A DNA stretch of 64,000 nucleotides from Apoderus coryli (taxonomy: Eukaryota > Arthropoda > Insecta > Coleoptera > Attelabidae). Of this stretch, positions 1 to 11,113 are shown piece by piece (positions within the stretch are counted from its first letter, which is position 1; each line of letters starts with the position of its first letter). The stretch spans positions 6,634,001-6,698,000 of the forward strand of contig OU452201.1 in the NCBI GenBank assembly GCA_911728435.2. Direction: 5' to 3'. The notes below the pieces were generated by a model. The model was not told the origin of the DNA. It ran no database searches and was given only the letters and a program-made list of their open reading frames with translations. The position numbers were made by a program, and so were the translations under genes.

Positions 1-655
1 AAAACAAAACTAAAGAGGTTAAAATAGTACTGCCAACTGCCACTGCCCAACCAAAACAATCTTCTTCAATTGTCGGCTATCTTAAAATTGCTATGTTGAC
101 AAATTTACCCGATAGTTAACTACGTGCCACCTACTTACGATTCGGTGCAATCAATTCCGTAATACGTAATTTAGGCGACTCTTAACTATTCTCTACTTAA
201 ACTGTATTTGGTGCAAACGGGCATTATAATTGAACATCACCATGCAGAGGCTTTAGAAATATATGCTGTCGTGTTTTCTGCGTATTGTACAAATCTCACA
301 TCGGAGACCGCAGCTGATTTATGCTTGAACAGAAGGCCAAGAACCAACCAGCAGATGACGATCTGATAGATCTCAATGTAACCGCAGTCAGAGGCTATTG
401 CGGAGCCTCTCTTAGCGTGATTTTACTATAAGGATTGTCTTTAAAAGGTTTATAAAGACAATGCTATAAGTAAACTTAACCAAGGCCGCCTTTTGTAGTA
501 TTGCACCGCACTCGTTAAGTTTGAAATAATCTTGGCAGCATTGCAATTCTGTCTTCTGTCAAAATTCTATGGTTTCTAACCTCATTTCAGTCAAATTTTT
601 TTAAACAAAAACAAAGTGGAAATAAAAATATCGTTTTTGTAAATTGAAATATAGA
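1..655. other. No recognisable feature
   Basis: AT-rich sequence with no long open frame, no RNA gene and no clear repeat that I could match elsewhere in the window. The only nearby signal is the Harbinger-type ORF relic that starts just downstream. Confidence 0.5.
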
Positions 656-659
656 AACA

Positions 660-1031
660 TGGACATAAACCAAAATAATATAACTAAAAGACACCGAAGT
701 TCAAATTTTACAGAACGGGAAGAAGTTTACTTTTTAGCCTAGTTTTTAAATATAAAAATGTTATTGAAAATAAGAAGACCGATGGTACTACCATACATGA
801 GAAAAGAGAGACTTGGGAGAAAAATTTAATAGTGCATCTCCGGTATTGATTCCTCGGTCATCCGATTATCAAAAAAAAATTCATTGATTACAGAAAAAAG
901 GAGCTTCGGAAAGATACTGGAAAAGAGAGATGTGAAATATACAAAACAGGAGGAGGGCGTTTTTGGTCTTGAAAATCATTTTGGTGGAGATTCCTTAAAT
1001 TTAGAACCGAAAATAATTGAGATAATGAGGT
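660..1031 (+). pseudogene. Harbinger-type Myb/SANT-like DNA-binding ORF, relic
   Basis: Broken reading frames together resemble the small Myb/SANT-like (Myb_DNA-bind_5) protein that PIF/Harbinger transposons encode beside their transposase. It begins at an ATG at 660 with a basic start containing KRHRSSNF followed by TEREEVYFL. A frameshift leads to a segment with YKNVIENKKTDG and RETWEK, the usual helix region with its conserved Trp. After more stops there is a GLENHFGG and EPKIIEIM segment, which matches the conserved tail of this family. In the family this protein binds the element ends and helps the transposase into the nucleus. At least three frameshifts or stops make it non-functional. 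No DDE transposase partner or terminal repeats were found nearby, so this is an isolated fragment. The family call rests on motif memory; a zeste-like host Myb/SANT gene is a less likely alternative. Confidence 0.62.
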
Positions 1032-1915
1032 AAACTAATGGCTAACTTAATAACATTTTTATTTGTTAATAATTTAATGTAATCCTATTAGTAGATTTTC
1101 CACCAAAAAAGTCCATTATTTGTAAATTTTAGACCGTTATAGTGAACTAAAAATATAATGCGCTCTAGAAAACAAAGTTCCAAAAAAAAACTGTTGCAAA
1201 AACACAGGAAAAGTAGGGTTAGAAACGCTTCCTTAAATATTTAAGCCTAGAAAAACCGTGGCTTAATATAAGTCTCACTTAAATACATTTCGACGTACCG
1301 TGCAAAGAGATAAGAACAGCTTAAGCCTAAACTTGTCTTGAAAACGTCGGTACAATTGGCCACTATAGACGAAAAATAACTTTCATGTAGAGTAAATGGA
1401 AATTAATGATTATAACAAATCACAAGGAAGACTATGAATTCTATGACAAATATTAAGAACTTCCAACTACTGCTTCATCCGCGCCCCTGTTTTGTACTTA
1501 ATTTTTTATTCAATCTAATATTTTTACTACACCAATGGCAATGTCTTTTAGTTGTTGTATTTTGATCACAGGTTAAAACGCGAAGGAAGCCACCAACAGA
1601 GAGGCAAAGAGAGACACAAACAAGTGGCGCGATAGAGTTTTGGTGGAAGGTAGGGTGGGGAAAATAAGAACAGTATCGTTATTGGAGCGAAATGGTGCCA
1701 TACGGGCAACATGAGCGGTGAGAGAAAGATGGTTGGAATGATAACAATGTGGCAACACAGCAGGTCAGACAAGGATCAGTGCCACTGTAAGTTATATGCA
1801 GTCCTTTGTGTGTGCATTTGCAAACGAGATGTTTGTACACCGTCAACCGGCACGCAGTGGCGTATCATTGATACATATTTATACAGAGCGCCGTGTCTCT
1901 GATCAAGTACCATCT
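1032..1915. other. No recognisable feature
   Basis: Short overlapping open frames on both strands between 1566 and 1902 look like chance; none has a recognisable motif or codon bias. No repeats were matched. Confidence 0.4.
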
Positions 1916-1919
1916 ATAA

Positions 1920-2160
1920 CAGAAGCTTGGATGCGGCTTGAAATCATACACCTTCAGGTCAAAGCTAGCAGTCCCTATAAAGAACTGGCAGCTTATCCGA
2001 ATGCCGGGACACAAAAGGCATATCGGGAAAATGAAACAGTTGACCAACTTGAAAAAGAAGAGTCCAATGCGTCATTCTGCTGTGTGTTTATTTGGCATTT
2101 CTCAAGGCCATATGATGGTAGAATTCCTCTCAACTTGTCGCCGCTACGAGTGTTCCGCAT
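1920..2160 (+). pseudogene. LINE RNase H domain fragment, heavily decayed
   Basis: This stretch aligns at the nucleotide level to the RNase H segment on the minus strand at 11.1-12.2 kb. Shared landmarks are the words encoding SYTF-SKLA, a PGH motif (the His of the WVPGH motif of retrotransposon RNase H), and the phrase around CLFGISQGHM against IFGLPKSHM. The frame is broken and about 40 bases are missing between the SKLA block and the PGH block, so no catalytic core remains. It is a third copy of the RNase H LINE family seen in this window (with 11.1 and 14.5 kb) and is the most diverged of the three. Confidence 0.6.
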
Positions 2161-3198
2161 CGTAGCATTCAGGAGTTGATTTGATGATCGTATTTGTTGA
2201 TTTAAATTTGTGACGTACCTATTACAAGCAGAAAATAGATCAACAGCAACTGACACAAAACGGCCAATAGTAGTAAAAGCACAATAATATACCTATGTTA
2301 ATGCAATTCAAGGACAATAAAAGCTTTCGCTTCTCTTAGTATATCACTCTGTGTGTTGAAACATCGCTATATATCTCTATTAATCGGTGCCTGCTAGCGT
2401 ATTATGTCATAAATGAATTAATAGAGGCTCACTAATAATGTAAAAGTAAATAAGTTTCATTCCAGCTATTTGTCCAGGACTCTCACTCTTAATCCATCCA
2501 TCCATACCTCCATACACCAATATGTCACAACGAACATATCCGAAACTTCTCGATCCGCACCATCGTATCGATCCCACAAAATTGTTCCATTACAGAGAAT
2601 ACAAAGTTATAGTTATATACGTAATGTGGTAGTGTGAGAGCAAGACATTGCTATAGGTTGTGCTATATGTGAAAAAGGGATAGACATACAGTACATTAAA
2701 TTTAAATTTATGTGTTCAGGAGTGGGATAGATAGAATTGTGCTCTAAATCTAAACTCAACGTTGTCATATTGTGTGTTTTTTCTCGAAATGTGATATTTT
2801 AAATTTGAATGAAGCTAGATGAGGCTGCTTGGTTCTGTAGGGTGACAAATTGAATGCCATTGCTCGTTATAAATATATTATCTCATTGGGATGCTAAATT
2901 AAAAGAGTGTTTTTGATTTACATGATCGCCATGAGTAATTTTTTAGTGTGTTTTATTTGGATTAAATTTAAATCTCTACGAAAGCATTGGCAACATTGAT
3001 ATACACAGAAATACAGCGATTGATATAATATACACTGTATAATATCCACTGGAGTGGGATATTATATGTGCCAGATAAAGACACAGAGATACCAATGTAC
3101 TAAGAACAAAAAGGGATGATAGATAACAAGTAGTTAAACTGAATTGTGTGAGTGAAATGGAAGTGAATGATTGGTATAGTGTAATGGAAAAGGATGGA
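2161..3198. other. No recognisable feature
   Basis: AT-rich sequence with short chance frames only. A small imperfect run of TCCA/CATA repeats lies near 2495-2515. Confidence 0.4.
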
Positions 3199-3303
3199 AT
3201 ATACCGGGTGTCCAATTAGTGGATTCGTTTCTCGGTAATTTGGTAAAGATTTTGATGTTTTATTAAGAGATGAGAGAATCAGTTCATTTCGAACATAAAA
3301 GCT

Positions 3304-4012
3304 TTTTTCGGGTTTGGAAATTAGAACCGTTCTACGACAGTTCTCGTACTGTTTGAGAACTGCGCCGAACTGGTTGCGCATTGGATAAAATTCTCGGACC
3401 GTTATATTACTGTACAAAATTGTGAAAAACCCGGCAAACATAAATAATATATATAACTTTAATTTACAAACAATAAAATAAGAACCAAACATTTATTGTT
3501 GGATCTATTCATTTTCTTTGGTTTTTTCATTTTCATTCAAAATGGGTAGTGAACGTAAGTACAAATCATAAAAATTTCATAAAGAGAAAATACAAATGCT
3601 TAATATAATAATTATCATTGTCTTCTTTTAGATATACTAAATTTAAATAATATAAGTTTTTTTTTAATACATTTAATCAACATTTAACCATATACATATA
3701 TAATTAAATATATTATGTAATAAGATGTACGTTTTTGTAGGTTAAAATTAGACTCAAAATATAAATAACACGTTTATTGATATGCGCATGTGTAGCAAAT
3801 AATCCAATAACAGTGCGAGATCAGTACTTGCCCTACAGCAGCGATCGATTCTGACAGTTCTAGAACCGCTCTAGAACTTTTTTATTTCAATCCCGAACTT
3901 CAAACTGCTGGTTCTAGAACTGTCCTAAATCGGTTCAACAAAACCCGAACGTGTATAGTTATATTGCGCATGCTCCTGACAGTTCTAGAACAGATTTTGT
4001 ACGAACCCAAAT
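3304..4012. mobile_element. Nested MITE with TTCTAGAA palindromes and a 6-bp direct repeat
   Basis: Ends are inverted versions of TTYGGGTTYG (about 3307-3317 and 3999-4010). They are flanked by a direct repeat aaagct at 3298-3303 and 4013-4018, which reads as a target-site duplication. There is no coding capacity. Subterminal regions repeat the word gttctagaac: two abutting copies near 3855, others near 3910 and 3983, and decayed versions at 3325-3350. The family is not identified. Confidence 0.5.
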
Positions 4013-4059
4013 AAAGCTATTGCCTATTTAGAGAATAGGCAAGATTGGCATTTGCCTTT

Positions 4060-4350
4060 TCAACATTTTATTCGGACTGATGCCCAGTTGCAAATTATGA
4101 GGTTTGCGGATGAATCGCGATTTTGCGTGCATTCTCCAGATTGTACAGAGTACGTCACATAACACACTCGTTATGTGGAATGCGTTTAAAAGCGAACTGA
4201 TGAAAGAGTTGTGAGTGTAGCTGCCGTCTTAGTCATGGTCGTGGAGGTTTTTCGATAACAGTGCATGAGCCGGAATATCAATGGAATCCTTGTTTTTGTT
4301 GAAGATGCAGCAGTGATAGCACGAAGATACATTAATGATATTTTGAGATT
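4060..4350 (+). pseudogene. Tc1-like transposase fragment
   Basis: The fragment reads FADESRFCVHSPD, matching the first catalytic-Asp block of Tc1 transposases. In a shifted frame it then reads NGILVFVEDAAV and ARRYINDIL, matching the block upstream of the second catalytic Asp. The second and third acidic residues and the whole N-terminal paired-like DNA-binding domain are absent. At least two frameshifts separate the blocks, so it is inactive. Confidence 0.6.
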
Positions 4351-4959
4351 CCAAGAAATTAGGGTCATAAAAAACTAATAATTTTTATTAATAGATTCCA
4401 CGGGTATTTTCCAAATGAATAATAAGATGTTTTCACAAAAAAAGAGAGATTCCAAAATAGAGCGTCTGCAAACATACAAATATAGGTATAACACACACTA
4501 AATGCCAGTGAGAATGATATCGACCCACAGTCCACAGTATGCGGGATGAGAGAAGCACGTAACACACAACGTTTTCGGTGGGGTTTTCAGGGAGAAGTTA
4601 GGTGATGAAGTGGGCAGTCAAGAGGGGTGTGCAAGGCGACCGACTCGACTGATGGTGGGTGGGTGAGTGTTTAGGGTGACTTTTAGTTGACCGCCATATG
4701 CCCCTCTAATGCTCCGTGCTCCCTTTGGCCGGCAAACGCCTTGACTTGTTGGGTGTCATTTACGTCCATACACTGGAAAAAAAGAAATGTAATAATTGCA
4801 ATGGACACTTCTACAATAGAAAATATGGCTAAGACAATAGTGTATTCTGAACTTAGTAGAAAAAGGAACACTTTCTCGAACCACTATGGAATTTGATAGG
4901 CGAGCCGCTAGCCGAGACCAGCGCCACCATAGGAGTCCGGAAATGTGCTTTTCCTACGA

Positions 4960-5135
4960 AGTGCACTGGTTTTTGGGGTGAGGAAATCCCACGAGTGATT
5001 ATTTTATTGAGAGGAAAATTTCCTAGAAAAATTATTACAAGAAATGGTGATGGTAATTCAAGATTTTGTCATTTTACATTATTTTCTTTGGGTCAGGTCT
5101 ATAAAACGATCCAAAATCGATTCCTGTACTAAAAT
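4960..5135 (+). pseudogene. Tc3-like transposase fragment with internal deletion
   Basis: FWGEEIPRVI is joined directly to LLRGKFPRKIITRNGD and then to a degraded CHFTLFSLGQVYK. In the common insect Tc3-like transposase these blocks are separated by more than 100 residues that include the GATCH box with the second catalytic Asp. That central part is missing here. The identical join occurs in the second copy at 33.2 kb, so the deletion predates their spread: both descend from one internally deleted, non-autonomous element. Confidence 0.6.
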
Positions 5136-5315
5136 ATACAATTATTCGTGTCATTGGTGAAATATAACCTAATTTTTGTCAAAATGTCAGACATTGAAGA
5201 ATCCCTTAATAATAAAATTGAAGTAGCTAATATGATTGTTAATGTGGGCCTGAGTAATGTCTTTATACCTACTTCTGCAAGTGTCTAAATTATAAACGAG
5301 ACACCCGGTATATTC

Positions 5316-6845
5316 TTTACAATAATTAATGTCTATAGCTAACATTATGATTTCCATTAGCGTGACAATGTAACCGAGCTAGATAGCTAAACTGGCTTGT
5401 TCTGATCAATGCCAAAACCATATTATATGCGTACATGTACATACTATGTTTATACTGTAGGTATATATAGAAGGCATATGTATAGTGCATTATAGGGCCC
5501 ATAACATCATCGCATATATTGTGGTGCAACTAGGACTACTCCCGAATCAATAACATCACAATATATACTTCTACTGGTTGATCCACAAACCTTGGTAGGA
5601 TATAAACTATAGGGCGAATGTTTATCTCCATAAAAAAAAACACAAACACTATCAACAAATATGACACGGATGTTCAAAATGTCAAGTGTATTATGTCATT
5701 ATTAGAGACGACAAGTATCGATATATTCGATTTAATATCAATTTCCTCGAGGACTGTTCTATTATGGCCGCTTGTGTTATATTAAATTAGTTCTTATAAT
5801 AATTAAAGTAGTTTTAGATGAAAATCTGGTGTATTAATAAATAAAATAACACTTTTCGATTTATTAAAAAAAACTAGTTTTCACCTCTTTGTCAAGCGGG
5901 CGCTTTTATGTTTGATAAATCTAGAATCTAGCTAGCAGGTCATGCCTCATGGCTGATTATACGACTATCAAAGCATGAAGAAGTGTCAAGTGTCATTTAG
6001 TTTATTAGTGTAAACAATGCCGGTACGCTTAAATAACACAGAGTCTATTTTAATGTATTTGTTATTTATGGAAAATACAAGAGAGTAATACATTTGCTGC
6101 TTGATAGGTATCCCGAAACAGAATAATACAAAACTTTCAACATTTCGGTCCCGTCGAGGCAACAGTACGAAATTATAAGCCAATTGTAAACAACACAGAT
6201 AATGAAATTGCCGTTTTGGGATTCTTTGCGGCGTATCCAAGTAAATATATGACAGTGATGTTCAATTAACATAATATTGCAAAGACATAATATGTTGCAA
6301 CGGTAGGTGTTCATTTTCAATACTTCAACGGTTGAAATCCATTGAATTCCAAACGAGTGAAATGCATTCAGGAATGATGATGAATGACAGACAAGTATTT
6401 CATGACCAGTAGACTATATATTTCATATGCTATAAGAAATGCAATAGCCTAATTCAAATTGATATAACTGTAAATTATCCGGTAACGCACCTACTACTTA
6501 ACCAAACAATATTCTTTCTTTTTTTTTTTGTTTTTAAATCAAGCGTAACATTGTTTAAATACTACATACGTTACAACATGCTGAATATTTTTTCTTATAA
6601 CTTTTATACATATATTATAGTGGTATACCTATTTTGAAAGGTTGTTGTAGGCGGTCATATACACATTTATTTCTCTAAAGATTGTTGTTATTATCCAGGG
6701 TATTGCATCAAAATCAAGTGAAAGCCACACAACGGCTAGTCTAGATCAGGTTTTTTTCTATTCGTTATTGTTGTTATTATTATAGTGTAACTGTTGTTTG
6801 TTTAGAGCTAATTTTTGTATGATTTATTCTGTGAGACACACATTC
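5316..6845. other. No recognisable feature
   Basis: About 1.5 kb of AT-rich sequence. The overlapping minus-strand frames at 5986-6320 have no recognisable motif and no start or splice context that would favour a gene. Confidence 0.4.
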
Positions 6846-6849
6846 TTTG

Positions 6850-7016
6850 TATATTTTATAAAATACAGTGTGACCCTAGTTGGATGCTTAAGGATTGATA
6901 TACGAATAAAATTATTTTTTTAAGACGGAGAGCTATGAACTGGATGCTTTTGGTTAATATATATATTTGTAAAATGCTTTTTTTTACAATAAAGTTATTA
7001 TTATTATTATTATTAT
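6850..7016 (+). mobile_element. LINE 3' end with (ATT)n tail
   Basis: An untranslated-looking stretch ends in aataaag followed by a run of ATT triplets (about 6993-7016), then TA dinucleotides. Polyadenylation-like AATAAA abutting (ATT)n is the 3' end shared by several LINE fragments in this window (7.76, 8.79, 19.3 kb). No coding part remains, so this is a very short 5'-truncated insertion. Confidence 0.45.
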
Positions 7017-7639
7017 ATATATATACAGGGGCATTTTTAAAAATCTGGACCGTTTTAAAGATGATAGGGGGTGCAAATTTTAGTTGGAGCACGCTGTATT
7101 AAATATTTCCACATATCTAACAGGAAATTAAGCCACATATTTTGTTTTCAAATCTGTTTTCGTATTCTGCAATAAACCTATCTACAAATTCAATAAATAT
7201 ACAGACACAAAAAATAACTCGTGTGATGTTAAAATCTTTACTAGAAAATGGATTTCGTTAATAGATTAATAGGAAAAAGTCGATTTTGAAAAAAAAGAAA
7301 ATATTTCCAAAACGTTTATCCAATTAATAAAATATAGGGGACTCTAATAATTATTGAACCTCTTTGATTCATTCCAACAATTTGCAGAATTAAATATATT
7401 ATTTGAATTTATACATTATAACAAATAAATGCAGTGGCGTCGGTGCGTCCATGGCACTGGCGTGCGTGTTTTTATTGGTACATGTAATGTGCTCGTGTAT
7501 CCAGAAACGGTGAATTATTAGAACATTAGAGTTAAGGGAACACTGACTCCACCAACTCATTCCAAAGAATTGTATAAGAGGTTATTTTCGTATTTATTCA
7601 ATATCCAAAGAAGTGTGTGATCGTTCTAACTAGATGTGG
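7017..7639. other. No recognisable gene
   Basis: AT-rich, non-coding in appearance. A gcagtggcgtcgg word near 7432 resembles a hAT terminus, but I found no partner end. Confidence 0.35.
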
Positions 7640-7832
7640 CTCGATTATTATTGTATAATGTGGAAGTATGTTAGAATTTAATATTTTAGATTAAGTTAAG
7701 ATGTGTCTATTGTTCTTAGGTTAAGTTTTTGTACTTTGTATCCTCAATAAAGGCCTTTATTATTATTATCATTGGCTAGTAATATTTTATAAGAATATTT
7801 GAATCAATTTCGGCAATAAAGCTTTTATTATT
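7640..7832 (+). mobile_element. Two consecutive LINE 3' ends
   Basis: The first ends at about 7763 with caataaaggcctt followed by ATT triplets. A second ends at about 7832 with caataaagctttt followed by ATT triplets. Both have the AATAAA-(ATT)n configuration of the LINE tails elsewhere here. The tight stacking suggests insertion into or next to an existing tail. Confidence 0.4.
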
Positions 7833-7854
7833 AGTTGCGCTTTCTATATCTCTG

Positions 7855-8808
7855 CAGGGCAGTACGTTGGCTCCTCTTCTCTTTGCAATATTCGTAAACG
7901 ATATTGGCTCTGGTTGCAATAGTAATTATTTGTTGTTTGCGGATGATTTAAAATTGTATCGTACTGTTGTTTGTGAGAACGATTGCGCACAGCTTCAAAC
8001 AGATCTGTGTCGGCTCTCAGAATGGTGTGATCTAAATAGACTTCCTCTAAATCTGAATAAATGTAAGTCGGTGACATTTACAAGACGTCAAGATCCGTTT
8101 TTGCGAAACTACACCATCGATAATTCAAATACATGGACTGCCTGAAAAGTCTCTTTTCGCCTTTGTTGTGTCTATTTTGGAATTCGCTACAATCATTTGG
8201 TCGCCCATCTACCGTGTTCATATACAGAGATTGGAAAATATCCAACGTAAGTTTTTAAAATATTTGTCATTTAAAATTGATGAATATTTTCCTCCTCGTG
8301 GGTGTGATCACGGCCTGTTACTGGCAAGGTTCGGATTTCGGCCGTTAGCCGAGAGACGAATCGTCGCGTCTCAGATCTTTCTTTTTAAGTTGATTAACAA
8401 TATGTTGGATTGTCCTCTGTTGCTTCAGCAGCTATGGTTTTGTGTCCCTAGGGTTCACTCTAGAAGCGCTAGTTTATTTTGGGTGCCACAGATTCGTTCT
8501 AATTATGAATCTAAAGCACCGCTCTTTCGGGCTTGTAAATACAGCAACCGATTAGTTAGTAATGAAAACGTTGATATTTTCAATGTATCGCTTGATTCTT
8601 TTAAGAAAAGTTTAGATACATGTTTGCGGGCTACTGATTTGAATTTGTTTTGATGAATTATGTTATTTTCAGCTACTTTTAAGTTAGTTCTAAGTTGGGT
8701 ATTTTTGTATGCTAATGCTAGGCAATCGTTTTTGTTAATGTAAGATTTTGTCTTGTTATTGGGTAGCAATGCCTGTTAGACAATAAAGAGATTATTATTA
8801 TTATTATA
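7855..8808 (+). pseudogene. Jockey/CR1-like LINE reverse transcriptase, 5'-truncated, internally deleted
   Basis: This is the 3' part of a non-LTR retrotransposon pol gene. The first frame (7858-8130) starts at the QGS motif (GSTLAPLLFAIFVNDI) and carries the RT catalytic FADD box at about 7939. A deletion plus frameshift near 8125-8150 removes the segment that normally holds the thumb and YLGV motif. The second frame (8150-8652) gives the LINE C-terminal region (SILEFATIIWSP, RLENIQRKFLKYL), ending at TGA 8650-8652. The 3' UTR ends in aataaagag plus ATT triplets at about 8791-8807. The endonuclease and fingers/palm N-terminus are absent, as expected for 5' truncation by target-primed reverse transcription. 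Non-functional. No clear target-site duplication was seen. Confidence 0.85.
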
Positions 8809-10138
8809 CACAATTGAAAAGGTAGTCCAGGTTTAAGTGAATAGGAGGAGATCATGTTAGTTCAGTTTAACTGAGTACAGTTGAAAAAGGAATATCACTT
8901 GTTTTTCTCGTTTTGGAAACATGGAGTAAAGAACTACCGCTCAGTAGGTAGATAAGGACATTATTTAGATAGACAATAGAGAAACAGAACGAGAGAAAAC
9001 TAGGTAGGTATATTCAATATACAGATATAGACCCTATGTGTATATATATGTATACGGAAACTAACCCCAAAGAGTTACGTGAGCGCCAAAGTTAATGGAA
9101 GGAGTGCATTACCAAAATAACTTTGGTTATAGCGTAAACTTGTTGTTGTTTCTGTTTGGAGAATAGGGACGATACAGTTCAAATGAAAATTATTGCAAAT
9201 TACTTACTGTTTATATATACAGTATTTCCAAGGATAGTGGAGGTCAGTCAGGGACGGGTTCAAGATTTATTAGGAGTAATTGCTGTTTATTTTTAGTTCA
9301 TTTTTGATGCTCTTGCAATTTTTAATCAAAGCTACAAAAATGTATTAGTATTAATTGTGTAGGTAATATACTAAGGGGTTAGTTCTAGTTGCGTTGAAGT
9401 TAAAGCCTCACCAAATTTCGTCAAGATCGGAGAACGTAGTCTTGTGAAAATTCTTTTAAATCGTTTAAGATTTAAGGAGAAATCTTCACGTGTTGCTTAT
9501 CATCAATGCTGCATAAAGAATACCTACGTTATTCTTTATGAAGCCTGAATCAAATATTTTATCATAGAAAATAACTAATAAAACATAAACGATTTGAAAT
9601 TGGGAGATGTGTAACACGTACAATTAAGAAAAAAAAGAGAAACCGGTAAGTTTCTCAATTTTGTGTTTGCGGCAAAATAAGTTTCTCCATCACCCTTACT
9701 CTTACCGTCTATATATCCAATTCCATTATCTCAGCTAGAGCATCGTCGTGGTAATTTTCTTTTCACGGTGAAAACAGAGACAGACGAAAAAGGCAACGGA
9801 GGCAGAAAAAAATGGGAAAAAAGACCCGCAATCCTCTAAGGAAATTTCTAACTTCTTGTCTCATAGCAAACTGGAGCCGACAGTAAATTGGTCATAGATC
9901 AATTTATAGAAAGTCAGTACAGCACTCTGTGCTTGTACAGAAATCTACATGTTGATTTCCATATCGAATTCTATTATAGAAAGCGATAGTCACTTTAAAC
10001 AGCACACTATTCTTCGGCAAGTTTCGATACAATATTAAACGACCTAAAAACATTTAGTTAGTAACCATCGTCTTTTTCACTCAGTTAGAAGGAACAAGGC
10101 TGAAGCTGCGAAAAAAATGAGCCCATAGAATAAGAGTT
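8809..10138. other. No recognisable gene
   Basis: About 1.3 kb without motifs. A phrase near 9400-9440 (caccaaatttcgtcaagatcgg) has the look of a dispersed repeat, but no second clear copy was found in this window. Confidence 0.35.
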
Positions 10139-10141
10139 TCA

Positions 10142-11095
10142 GTACATTATCGAACATTGCAAAATTCAAGAGTGCGTATTGAATATGATTGACAAGGTTG
10201 TGTACTGTCCCCACTACTATTTAATCTCTACTCTGAGGCATTATTCATCGAAGCTCTCGAAAATTCAACTGCAGGCATAAAGATCAATGGAATCAATATA
10301 AGTAACCTTCGATACGCAGATGATACCGTCGTAATAGCCAGCAGTATAACAGAACTTCAATCCCTTATGAACCTTATTGTGGAGTATAGTGAGAACTTTG
10401 GGCTTTATATGAATACATCCAAGACCAAACTGATGGTATTCTCAAAATCACCAAGACCCGTTACTCTAATGATCAACGGAGAGCACATTACACAAGTATC
10501 ATCTATAAAATACTTGGGGGTACTCGTCAGCCAGCAATGCGACTCAAAGACCGAAATTAGATCAAGAATTGCGCAAGCACGGAAAATTCTGAATAACATG
10601 AGGACACTTCTGGCAAACCGAGACCTCAGCCTGGACCTCCGGATTAGATTACTTCGCTGCTACATCTTCCCTGTCCTTCTATACGGATGTGAGAGCTGGA
10701 CCATTGATGCAACCACAGAAAAGAGAATCGATGCGTTCGAAATGTACGCCTACAGACGAATGCTGCGAGTTTCTTGGACGGCACATAAGACAAACATAGA
10801 GGTTATGCAGCAAATGGGTAAACACAAAGAACTTCTCAAGATAATCAAGGAGAGAAAGCTGTAGTACCTAGGACATATCATGAGAGGCGAACGATATGAG
10901 ATTCTCCGCCTGATAATAGAGGGAAAGATCGAAGGAAAACGGTCAGTCGGCCGTAGACAAAATTCATGGCTGAGGGACTTACGTAGATGGTTCGGACAGA
11001 CGTCCATAGAAATTTTCAGAGCTGCGGTTTCCCGCACAACAATAGCCATTTGGATCGCCAACCTTCGTAGGGAGACGGCGTCCTAAGAAGAAGAT
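10142..11095 (+). pseudogene. RTE-clade LINE reverse transcriptase, 3' part
   Basis: One frame runs from about 10142 to 11085 with only two in-frame stops. One is a TGA at 10190 just before QGCVLSPLLFN and the other a TAG at 10862 just before YLGHIMRGE; both are plausibly single transitions. It shows the RT palm catalytic box RYADDTVV (about 10313), the thumb with SSIKYLGV, and the RTE C-terminal tail LLYGCESWT, EMYAYRRMLRVSW and GKIEGKRSVGRRQ, typical of insect RTE elements. The frame ends at TAA 11083-11085 followed by agaagaag, consistent with the short 3' ends of RTE elements. The apurinic endonuclease and the N-terminal half of RT are missing. Few lesions imply a fairly young copy. A minus-strand LINE fragment has inserted directly downstream. 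Confidence 0.88.
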
Positions 11096-11099
11096 TGAA

Positions 11100-11113
11100 T
11101 ATGATAATAACTA
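11100..11113. repeat. Target-site duplication, left copy
   Basis: tatgataataacta is repeated exactly at 12158-12171 and brackets the minus-strand RNase H LINE fragment. Length and perfect identity fit LINE target-primed integration. Confidence 0.85.

Larger units (their letters stand above)
3201..5312. mobile_element. Composite Tc1/Tc3-like element bounded by inverted ACCGGGTGTC ends
   Basis: A 14-base inverted pair, atataccgggtgtc at 3199-3212 and its complement at 5300-5313, encloses decayed Tc1- and Tc3-type transposase pieces. Each end abuts a TA dinucleotide, the target of this superfamily. The interior is not a simple element: it holds a nested 0.7-kb MITE (3304-4012), a Tc1 fragment (about 4060-4350) and a Tc3-like fragment (about 4960-5130). 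I infer that the outer pair are the original termini and the rest a decayed body with later insertions. The inverted repeat is short, so the pairing could be fortuitous. Confidence 0.42.

Noticed and set aside
1566..1902. Short overlapping frames on both strands as a gene
   Set aside because: No motif, start or splice context, and the frames overlap each other; consistent with chance openness.
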